A DNA stretch of 64,000 bases, taken from contig CM060950.1 in assembly GCA_030765055.1 (NCBI GenBank), positions 460,995,839 to 461,059,838 of the forward strand. The letters are read 5' to 3'. The translations under genes were made by a program, and so were the position numbers. The notes under the pieces are model-generated. The model was not told the DNA's origin. It made no database searches and saw only the letters and a list, made by a program, of their open reading frames with translations. Below, in pieces: positions 32,903-42,283 of this stretch (position 1 is its first letter; each line of letters begins with the position of its first letter). The stretch comes from Mantis religiosa (Eukaryota; Arthropoda; Insecta; Mantodea; Mantidae).

Positions 32903-34757
32903 TTACTCATCCTCATAATTTTGATGCTCCTTCTCAAAATAGTCTTCCCTGAATGCTATGCACTTGTCCCAGCGTTTCTGCCAGTCTTCAAAGACATGCT
33001 GGAAACCATTTTTGAGAGATCCTTCAAAATCGCCTCCGCAGCCTTCACCACTGCTTCTGATGATGGATAATTTTATTTTTTATTTATTTATTGTTATCTG
33101 AAAAGGTTCCCAGAGCCATAGCTCATGCTAGGGAACAGTACAAAAATATATAAAATGATGGCAAACAGCCCTTAACAGCCCTACATTTTCATAGTAGGAA
33201 TGAAATACCGTACAAGAATAACATATATGAAACATACAAAGATACAAACATTCACTATAACTCAAGAAATAATAGTAACAAAAGAACTTAACAGAAAAAA
33301 AGAAGCTACATATTCTATGGGGCATTAATCCATATTAATTTTTAAACAGTTCAGCTTTCAAACCAGCTATAAATGTGTAACACTTTATCACCTATCAATA
33401 TGTGCTTTCAGTAAATTTTCAGCAACTTTCCTTTTAAAACCTTTTATGTTCCTGCAGCCTTTCTGTTCCAGTGGCAGCGCATTATATAAGTTCATAACGT
33501 GTGAGGTTAAGCTGTTCAGGCCATAAGTAGAAGTGTTCACTGTTGGTTTTGTTAAGTTTCCTTTATTTCTTGTATTATATATATATGTGAGGAGCTTTCA
33601 AATGTTAGATTGGACTTTAGAAGATTATTTTTTATTTTGTGGAGATATATTATCAAGGACAACTCTATGTTTACTTCTAATGGTAAAATGTTAGTTACAT
33701 GGTAGAGTGTTTTTGTGTTTGTCCTAAAGGGTAGATTGTAGATTATTTTCAAGGCACGATTTTGAAGTACTTCGAGGTCATGAATTAAATATTTAACAGA
33801 GTTACCCCATAAGATGTTTAAGTAATCCAAATGAGATTGAATTAAAGCATGGTAGATACTTCGAAGGCGTTTCTTCAAGTTAGGGAATGGAAAAAGGTCA
33901 CATGGGGCTAAATCCGGACTATAGAGAGGGTGAGGGATGCATTTCACATTGATTTTTGCAAGATATTCAGCAACATTGGCAATATGCGGCCGAGCATTAT
34001 CATGGTGCAGCTCCCAGCCTGCTTCACGGAAATGTGGTCTTTTGCGCCTGATATGGACTTTCAATGTTTCCAGGACATCCCTGTAGTATTGTCCAGTTAC
34101 TGATGTGTGTGCAGGTACAACATGCTGATAAACCATTCCATGAATATCAAAGAATGAGATGACCATAACTTTCCCAGCAGAAGCAACCACTTTTGCTTTT
34201 TTAGGGGTTGGTGATGAAGGAGATTTCCACACTGAGCTTTGCTGTTTGCTCTCAGGATCAAAATGATGTAGCCAAGTTTCATCAGCAGTGATTACGTTTG
34301 AAAGAAACTCCGGATCTTACTCTAACATCAACTTTAACTGCATGCAGACCTGCATGCGAATGTCCTTTTGTTCGGGAATCAACAGTCTTGGAACCCATCG
34401 CGCACAAACACGTCTCATGTGTAATGTTTCTGTTACCAACGTGTGGGTGGCACCCAATGAAATGTTCAGTATTTCAGAAAGTGATCTTAAGGCAATTCGT
34501 CGATCTTCTCTCACAATGGCAGCAGCAGTGTTGATGTTTTGTTCCGTAAGAGCAGTAACTGGAGCACCGGGTCCATCCTCCTTTGAAATTGATTGTCTCC
34601 CCTCTTTAAACATTTTAAACCACCTTTGAGCTGTGCTGTAGGGAAGAACAGACTCTCCATAGGCCTCCTGTAACATTTTATAGGCCTCAGTTGAAGATTT
34701 GTTGAGATGAAAGCAGAATTTCAAAGCCGCATATTGTTCCTCGCGTGTTACTTCCAT
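32903..34757 (-). pseudogene. Mariner 2 transposase: nearly full length, one stop, LINE inserted
   Basis: Start at 34757 (MEVTREEQYAALKFCF). The N-terminal half holds the paired helix-turn-helix (NKSSTEAYKMLQEAYG, YSTAQRWFKMFKEGR) and the second domain (IALRSLSEILNISLGATHTLV). A premature stop at 34317-34319 replaces the first Glu of an EEDPEF block; the same frame then continues. The catalytic domain shows DETWLHHFDPE near 34270, the region SAGKVMVISFFDIHG near 34150, HHDNARPHIANV near 34000, and PDLAPCD near 33910, giving the D,D34D arrangement. The LINE enters after NLKKRLRS (about 33866), and the C terminus resumes at about 33066 and ends near 32903. Catalytic Asps are present, but the stop and insertion prevent function. 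Confidence 0.92.
33066..33865 (-). mobile_element. 5'-truncated LINE (Jockey/CR1-like) inside mariner 2
   Basis: The minus strand encodes the end of a non-LTR reverse transcriptase: SIYHALIQSHLDYLNILWGN, then LEVLQNRALKIIYNLPFRTN, typical of the thumb/C-terminal region. It is fused in frame by chance to the mariner transposase. An untranslated tail with AATAAATAAATAAAAAATAAAA marks the 3' end at about 33066. No clear target duplication is seen; a few mariner bases seem lost at the junction. Confidence 0.85.
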
Positions 34758-34950
34758 TGCAGCGCTAGGCGATACTAAACATGTCTTAACTTGCCTGGTT
34801 CTCACAGGGGGGAACCAGGAGTACCAACAGTGAAACTACTACGGCGTGTTTGTTTCACTTTAACCTAACAGAATATAATAAAATTTAATTTTAGTGCGAA
34901 AAATGATGACCTTAAAGAAATTATGATCATTCTTTATTGAACATACCTTG

Positions 34951-35631
34951 TAAATGCTGGACTACATCTGTTAAAAAAGCCAAATCCAACAACCGCTAGG
35001 AATCATTAAGTTCGGGGAAATATTTTCCTTTTTCCGCCAGCCTCGAGATGTTGTTAGCTTCCATTAATTATATTAATTAATTTTACTCTAAGCTTGATGT
35101 CAAGAGCCGCATGCGGCTCGCGAGCCACAATGTAACTATCTCACAACGCTGTTCCTTTTGTATCAGTAACGAAATGTGTAATGTAGATATTTATGTAATG
35201 GTTTATTTCGATTATGTGAAGCAGGTAGGGGAGGGGTACGCAGTAATATACGATAGAGAAAGTCGTGTAAATAAAAAAAAAAACACATCAGATTTCTGTT
35301 TTCAAGTTAAGCCGTAGGCAAATATTAATTAAGCAGCAAGCCTGGTCTTTATAAACGATAAGGAACTGTCAATAATATGTTTGTAGTTGAAAAGCGTTCT
35401 TTATTTCTGACATAAATACTGCACGTGCTGTTTGGGGGTGCATGCAGCATTTAGTCGAGTTAATCAGAAGGGCTGGCTGACTAGCTGGCCAGGTCACGTG
35501 CCTATCTGTCCCGCTTCACTACACAAAACAAAGGAAGCTCTCATTGCCTCCATACGTGGCAGCGTTTTCTCAACCTTCATTTGTTCAATAGTGACAACTC
35601 TGGGGAAAAGAAAATGTTATATACAGTGCCT
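34951..35631. other. No gene; palindromic hAT-terminus-like motif near 35108
   Basis: GAGCCGCATGCGGCTC at about 35105-35120 is a perfect 16-bp palindrome, followed by GCGAGCC. This setting recalls the ends of some hAT elements, but no partner end was found. Otherwise non-coding; (A)n at about 35272-35283. Confidence 0.35.
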
Positions 35632-36330
35632 CAAAGAAGTATTCATCCTCTCAGCTACATCGCATTAATACATAAAGACCAGTTCGCTGCCGATGTATAC
35701 AGTTAATAAAATGTTAACGGCTCTCTTTTAACGATAAAGCTTAAAATAGGCACCTGCCCTCTTAAAGTTTATAAGAGTGATACAAAATGTTATAGCACAC
35801 TTCTCAAACAAGTATTCGTCTGGCAGACTAAGCAGCAATAAAGCTGCCCCATTAGATGATTCTCCTTCCTTCAGCTGGTGTACAGAGGCCGACATCGAAC
35901 GTAAACATATTTATTACTTATATTATTTTAAAGCTACGCAGAGTAAGCATACGTAAATACAACTGGTACAAAATAAACTCGAGTCTTCCATTAAACACAT
36001 AAACTCATAAATAGCAACTGAAACTAATTTGCACCACAAAGAGAAATAAAACGGTTACTTTACATCTGTGTGAAGAAGTTCTTTCAGATGGTCCTTGCTT
36101 CCGTTGTGATGCTTCCTCACACGCTCCTCGAGTTCCTTCCAGATGTTCTCTGTAAGATCAGTGTTGCCAATGTAGCTTTTTTGTAGCTAAATATAGCGTT
36201 TTTAAGAATTAAATGCTATACAATTTTGGTTTTGGCTTTCAGCTACATTTTTGACTCTGAAAATTTGCTATTTAGCTTTTTATAGGGTGTTTTTTTTTTT
36301 TTTTTTTTTTTTTTGCTGTATTAATGATTA

Positions 36331-37926
36331 CACTGGTCGACAAAATTTAACTTTTTTTCTTTCATAAGGAATTAAAATAACAGATTCTAAAAGTATTTTT
36401 CGTGCTGAATTCAAATATAATTACAGTTTTTCCCCATCGGGCAGGAGTTTTGTGTGATATTCATTTGAATTTTTTATAATATTCCAAAAACTCCGTAACT
36501 AGCTATCTAACTCAAAATTATAACTACTGATTCTGACTTACCTAGAAAGTGGTAGATAGTGATTTTCGGGTATATTTTGCATCTGGAACGTCTCTCATTT
36601 TAGTCCAACAGTAGTCAGCCAGCATAATGGAACTCCACTTGCCTTGGTACCTCTTCTCTGTTGTAGAAATTTGCTGATGAAAACGTTCACCGTGTTCATC
36701 GCTGACAGCTCCAAAGTTTTTGGGGGGAAGAAGTCCAAGTGAGAGTCCAAGAAGTGAACTTTTAAAGACATGTTGCATCCCATAGCTTTATAAGAATGCA
36801 GAAGATCAGCCACTATGTCACGATAGTTTTCTGCTTTATGGTTTCCAAGAAAATTGCAACACAAACTTTTGAGAGACTGCCAGGCTGCTTTCTCCAGTGG
36901 ATTTAACAGTCCCTCGAAATGTTCATCAGCCATTAATGATCGGATTTGTCGTCCTATAAAAACTCCTTCTTTCAATTTAGCATCACTGACTTTGGGGAAT
37001 TTCGATTTCAAGTACAAGAATCCATCAGAAAGTTTATCCATAGCTTTGACGAAATTTTTCATAACTCCTAACTTAATATGCAATGGAGGTAAAAATATTT
37101 TTGCAGGCTTCACTAAAGGGACACATGCCACATTTTTCTGGCCAGGGATAAGAGATTCACGTTTTGGCCATGACTTTCTAACGTAGTGAGATTTCTTATC
37201 TCTGCTGTCCCACTCGCACAAAAAACAGCAAATGATCCTTCGGTTCCCTCCAAATCATGGGAATTGCAAATGGCATATGATGTGTACCATTTTCCACCCA
37301 GTCAGCAGTCTAACACACGAAACACAGCATGTATTTGGGGCCCAGCTCTTATCCAAATCACCAACTTGACAGCCAAAGTAAAGTTTATAACACTTCTTTA
37401 CAAGTGGGGTCAAATTTCGCCTCTGAGACTTCAAGGTCAGCTCACCACAAATATAGCAGAAATTATCTGCATGATTTACACAATTTCTTGGCATGATGAA
37501 AAAATAAAGCACAGAAATACAACATGCACAACATACACAATACACTTCTAAACAGAAAGGAAGGAAATATTTCACTACTCAACAATCTCACAGTCAGCTC
37601 AATACTGACACATCACAATGCCAAACAGGTCTGAACATGTCTAAACAACAATGAACAACAATGAACCTCCACAGTCATGTTTTATTGCGATTCAGCATGG
37701 CTTTGCAAATAATTTCTATAATACAGCTTGAGTAAAATAGCTACATATGAGGTAACGGTTCCTATGACAGGTCAAAGAAAACGCTAAAATCATATTTTGA
37801 AAAGTAGCTTTTACAGAAAAACTATGCCTGATGGGAAAATTCTGACTACATATCTGAATTCAGGATGGAAAATGCCACTAGATTCACTATTCAGATCTCT
37901 TGTGAAAAAAACCTTGTCGACCAGTG
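36331..37926 (-). mobile_element. CACTGG-ended DNA transposon carrying a cysteine-rich multicopy protein
   Basis: Inverted ends CACTGGTCGACAAAAT at 36331 and, inverted, CACTGGTCGACAAGG ending 37926. The similarity extends inward with gaps for about 100 bp (for example GCTGAATTCAAATAT versus CCTGAATTCAGATAT and TTTTTCCCCATCGGGCA versus ATTTTCCCATCAGGCA). A 4-bp ATTA duplication flanks it. A CAC terminus with 4-bp duplication fits Chapaev-type (CMC superfamily) transposons, but the protein alone does not let me assign the superfamily. It lies inside the hAT. Confidence 0.78.
36540..37494 (-). pseudogene. Transposon-borne protein of an arthropod multicopy family (function unknown)
   Basis: ATG at 37494 opens MPRNCVNHADNFCYICGELT, with a Cys pattern (NC...H...FCYIC, later CCVSCVRLL) suggesting a zinc-binding N terminus. 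A frameshift near 37300-37220 leads into CEWDSRDKKSHYVRKSWPKR, then LPPLHIKLGVMKNFVKAMD (about 37085-37030), SKFPKVSDAKLKEGVFIGRQ, FLGNHKAENYRDIVADLLHS (about 36860-36790), NMSLKVHFLDSHLDFFP and, after a frameshift near 36720, AVSDEHGERFHQQISTTEKR and MLADYCW (about 36620). Acidic/His clusters (HLDFF, SDEHGERFH) could be part of a nuclease active site, which is inference. Inverted ends around it suggest it is the transposase or a passenger. At least two frameshifts. A decayed relative is at 19965-20720. Confidence 0.8.
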
Positions 37927-38587
37927 ATTATTAGTTACATTTCAATGATAAACTTAAATATTTAATTACAGTTTATGGGATTGTTAAACAGGAACGGAAA
38001 CTTTTTACAGGGCATTACACAGGTGCATTTACTTCCTCATATCCACAGATTAGTCACACCCGAGCCCTAGCTGAGATAAACACGCGTGTCAAGTTGAAAA
38101 CTCTAGGGAAGTCCCTTTCCTGTACTGATTAAGGCGTGTGTGTGGTAATCTATATCATATTCCTGATTACAAGTTCAAAACTCTAGGGGAAGTTCGAGGC
38201 AAAATTATATCTACCTTGTTTGAGGTAGTGGAACTACAATCAGGAAATGTTGATAGCATTGTACAAAGTATTAAGCAGTTACTCTCTGAAAATAACTTAA
38301 ATCCTAAAAAAATTGCTTTGTATTGGAACTGACAATGCGAGTGTAATGACGGGGTATAACAATGGATCGTTTGTTAAATTGAAAGAAGAGTTAAGAAATC
38401 CCCATATGGTGTTGTTTCATTCCTTACAACTAGCAGTAAGCGCAGCATATGAGGAAGCTCTGCCGAGAACATTAGATTTCTTAATTAAAGAAACTCACAA
38501 TTGATTTTCTCATTCTACTGCTTGATAAATTGCATACAAAGATATTTTTCAGACCTTAAATGGCGACATCGAGTCATTACAATTTTC

Positions 38588-39833
38588 TTTTATTTATCCA
38601 GATTTATTGAACCCTATTTTACACAGTGGTATATTAGGGTTAGATTTGATACATAAAATACACAATTTTAACAAAAGTATTTTAAATACTAGAAGGAAGA
38701 AATGATGCATATTAATTTAAACTATTTCAGACGTTTAAACACTGAGTTTATAAACATCATGAAGTACTTATACTGTTGTGGCTTCATTAGCAAAGATGCG
38801 AGCGGAGCAGAAAATTCAGTTCCTAGAGAGTCTAGCTTCAATATTAATTCTTGTCTTTCTCTCCAGAAAATGGGACAGCAGAAAAGGAAATGAACCACAG
38901 TTTGAAATTCTTCACCACACATGCACTCGGGGTTGGATGTTAAGTGAAAGCGTGATAAGTATTCACCAAATTTACCATGTCCACTTAAAAATTGTGTCAA
39001 AACAAAATTTGGTACAAGAGTTACACATTTTCCTCTGTCATATACACTAGGGAAAAATAATGTTTTTGTTAAACTTCCATTTGGAGTTGTTAGCCATTGT
39101 TGGTTCCATTCTTCAAGAATATGTTGATGTATTATTCTCCTTACAGTAGGAAAAGGACATAAAGAGTATGTCACAGGAAGATTGGATTCTGCAGCAATCA
39201 GCTCTCTCGTTACCTAAAATTCCACTGTGTCCTTTAAGCCATCCCATGCAAATATGTCCTGGATGGTTTTGAAGCAAGGTTCTGATTTCATGTGCTAATG
39301 AATTTAAATTGTATTTATCATTAATAGCGAGTAGAGATGATTGTGAAACACTGTTCCCATTAACAGTACACCATTTTATAGCTTCTTTAATTGCTAAGAG
39401 CTCCGACTGGAATACAGAACATTCAGGTGACAATTTAAACATGGAGTGAGTTAGTTCCGTTTGGTTTTCATAAACAACAAAAGCACATTCTACTGCAGAT
39501 ATATTATCTTCAAATTGGTAACGCGAACCGTCTGTATATATGTAATAATCATGAAAATTACATATTTCCTTTAAACAGGTTACAAAACTTGATGGGTGTC
39601 CTGCTGTGGTAGGATGCTCCGGGATTTGTAGTTTTAAGTGAGACAGATAAGACGCACATTCACGTTCATGTCTTAAATTCATAATAGTTCCTCTTGATAA
39701 ACCAGTGAGAGCCAAAAGGTTCAATGTTAGCTATAATCTGAGCTGCATCAGTGGAGATTGTACGATATCCTCGAATTATGCGAAGGAGGAATCCCCTTTG
39801 AATCTGTGCAAGTTTTTAACTGCCCATTTTTTT
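38588..39833 (-). mobile_element. 5'-truncated RNase H-bearing LINE inside the hAT
   Basis: Minus strand, 11-bp target duplication TTACAATTTTC (38577-38587) / TTACAAATTTC (39834-39844). The 3' end lies at left (GGATAAATAAAA). Coding parts: the RT C terminus QIQRGFLLRIIRGYRTISTDAAQ (two frames, about 39810-39740), the RNase H domain at 39724-39200 (YIYTDGSRY, CSVFQSELLAIKEAIKW, GWLKGHSGILGNERAD: the D, E, D and late D residues are visible), then a frameshift and the C-terminal tail at 39174-38722 with a CMCGEEFQTVVHFLFCC zinc-finger motif. The domain order fits R1/Jockey/I-group non-LTR elements. Confidence 0.88.
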
Positions 39834-40249
39834 TTACAAATTTCACAAATGAGCAACACGCGTTGGATTTCAATAGAGCCAGATGTAAGTCAAATTCTCG
39901 AACAATTGAATGAATTGAAGTTGCATTTTGAACTGCCTAGGCGAACGGAAAAATGCTATACAGCGGAAATACTTTTTTCGATGTATACAGATCCCCAAAA
40001 CCTCTTGTATCCTGTTTACTTGAAACCTATTCTAGAAGAACTGCAAAAAGCTAATAAAGCATTTGAATCTGAGGTCGTAGACCCAACTAGACTTATATAT
40101 GATCTAATGGAGCAAGTAGAGTCAGTTAGCAGAAGTGTTAATTCCCACTGCAAAAGTTGATCCTTTAATAAATTCAGTTGCAGATCATTTGGAGCCTAGT
40201 CCTTATCTGGGTTTCAAATTAGAATGTACATGCACGATCTAAGTATATC

Positions 40250-42283
40250 CATAGCCCGCTCAAATCCCTTTAAGCCTCGGCACTCACCAGCTGGAGTGTT
40301 ATGACTAAAAGTTACGGATTTCTCCACTACCCACCGTATGGCGCTGGCTGATGACCCCTCTACAACCCTGTTCCAGCTTACTGCTGCAATGTGTTGACAT
40401 TTCAGACGCAGAACTTTCCGATGCAGTGGTTTATAGTTTAGGAATTTACGTTTTTCAAACACTTCCGTTGTCGCAGAAGCAATGCACCTTAATATCACAG
40501 GAATATAACCTTTGTATATCAGTTCACTTAGTAGTTCTGAATGCTTTCAGTTCTTTGTACACACGAGTTAAGAACAATGTTACATTGCTGGCACTATGTC
40601 TTCCTCTAGGCTTTTTCTCACACATACTTTAGGTAGCTTAGGTACAGCAGTTTTTATAAATTTCTCTATAATTGCCAAAAGAGAAACATACTCTGGAGAT
40701 GGATAATAGAACGTGGAGTTTTCGTCCCTTTTGAATGTTAGATTTACAAGGGATGCTGTACAATTGCGGTAGACACTTTAGTAAGGCAGATGTCACAAGA
40801 GAATTCGGCCGCTATTTTTTACTATAAAACGTCTTATATATGCCAGTGATAAGTGGACTGTTGCTGAAACGAGGCTGTCTAGGAAGAAAAGAAAAAACTA
40901 AGTAAGTAAACAGTTAAAAGCAGTTTAACAATATACGTGAGTAGGTCTTATAAGACGGAAATTCACATTACCTTTAATGTTATTCAATTCGCCCAATATT
41001 GCGATTGTGTCTGGTAGCTGTGTTGCAGTGTACAATGTTGTCTTTTATCAATAATTGAATTGATTTATGAAAATTGTTGGTTTCATAATAAAGAAATATT
41101 TTTTCATTTGCTCGCTGCTTGTTTACAAATTCTTTGTGCCTTTTATTTGCTCCCCATAATTTACATCTCAAGATGTTATTCTCCCTTTCCAATCTCTTTA
41201 ATTTGGAAATTATGTCTTCCTCAGTCTAAATTGAAACGCAGTTATAAGTACGTGCATCTGTGACATGATCCAGCGCATTAACATCAGCAGCACTGTTAAC
41301 ACTGCGTCTCCGTTTTCTGCTTTCTGTGTGTAGGCGTATTTTTTAAATTTGTCGCCTTGGAGTTACTTGTTTCACTAATTTATAATCTGGGTAGTTCGAT
41401 AAAATGCTTGGAATACTTCCTGTTTTCAGCAGTTTAATTTTGCAGCCTGGCTTATAGTCGTCCTCAGTAAAATGGAAACTGCACACGACTGTTGAATTAG
41501 ATTTATCATTTACCACGAAATTAGAGCGCGATATAGCTTTTAGCCATTGTTTACGTAGTTATTCTACTGGAAATTCATGGAAACTGATCCCTTTTGATTT
41601 TCCTTTCTTACTTTCACAGAAAGGTACGCAACAATACACCATCTGAAATATAAGGTATTGAGCTCATAATTGCTGCTATGCTGCTTGTTGTAATTATTGC
41701 TACTACTTCTGTTATAATGATGATAATGATGATAAAATAATAATAATAAAAAATAATATAATATAATACGTAATTTTTACATTTGGAGCACTACTATGTA
41801 TGGTTCGGAGACCTGGACTTTGGAAAAACGGAGATCTTTGAAATATAGTGCTGTCTATTGTAAATTTTTGTACTATAAAGCTGTCATGGAAAATCTACGT
41901 TCTAAGATAATGAACTGCCATCATTTACGGCACAACAGTAAAAGTAATAATAATAAACAATGACATGTTGTGCTGATACTTATGATTACTTATATTATCT
42001 CGTATTTATATCCAGTTTTCTTATTGTCTTTTATTTATGGCCAGTTTTCTTGTTCGCTTACTTTAGATTGGTGTCAACAGCACTTCATGTAAAATTCACT
42101 TTCAGTACTAATTGAGACCATAAAATGTGTTCAACTGTCACCACAAAATTAAATGTCGGCAAGGCCGCTTAGGGGTCAGCTTTGAGAGCTCCAAGCGGCA
42201 AAAAAGGCAAACAGCGCTCGGTCGCTTAAATGCGTAGGAATCCGACTGAGTGCCGAGGCTTTAAGGGATGTGAGCCGTCTATG
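40250..42283 (-). mobile_element. P-element-like transposon with THAP domain, 2.0 kb
   Basis: Ends CATAGCCCGCTCAAATCCC at 40250 and, inverted, CATAGACGGCTCACATCCC ending 42283; the similarity continues through AAGCCTCGGCACTCA. A perfect GTATATC flanks both sides (40243-40249, 42284-42290), and its removal rejoins the hAT reading frame. A 7-8 bp duplication and CA...TG termini fit P elements. A THAP domain lies at 41345-41642 on the minus strand. The catalytic domain was not found, so the copy is probably internally deleted. An (ATG/ATA)-rich microsatellite lies at about 41715-41765. Confidence 0.82.
41345..41642 (-). pseudogene. THAP zinc-finger domain of P-like transposase
   Basis: ATG at 41642 opens VYCCVPFCESKKGKSKGISF, then HEFP, a stop (41559-41561), LRKQWLKAI, SNFVVNDKSNSTVVCSFHF and EDDYKPGCKIKLLKTGSIPS. 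The C2CH spacing (CxxxC ... CxxH), the W in the KQW position, the P of HEFP and the closing TGSIPSIL (AVPTIF position) identify a THAP domain, the site-specific DNA-binding part of P transposases. A leucine-rich coiled region (ERENNILRCKLWGANKRHKE, about 41190-41130) follows in another frame, as in P elements. One stop and a frameshift disable it. Confidence 0.85.

Larger units (their letters stand above)
32853..34950 (-). mobile_element. Mariner 2 (second mariner family), with LINE insertion
   Basis: Inverted ends CGAGAGCTGTGCAATAAAGAATGATC at 32853 and, inverted, CAAGGTATGTTCAATAAAGAATGATC ending 34950, with TA on each side. It is the fullest of the three copies of this family in the window (others 46881-47752 and 55501-56418). 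A 0.8-kb LINE fragment splits its 3' part. Confidence 0.92.

Noticed and set aside
33552..34232. A 226-codon fusion protein of mariner transposase and LINE reverse transcriptase
   Set aside because: The fusion is a by-product of a LINE insertion; the frame is open by chance and has a stop upstream.
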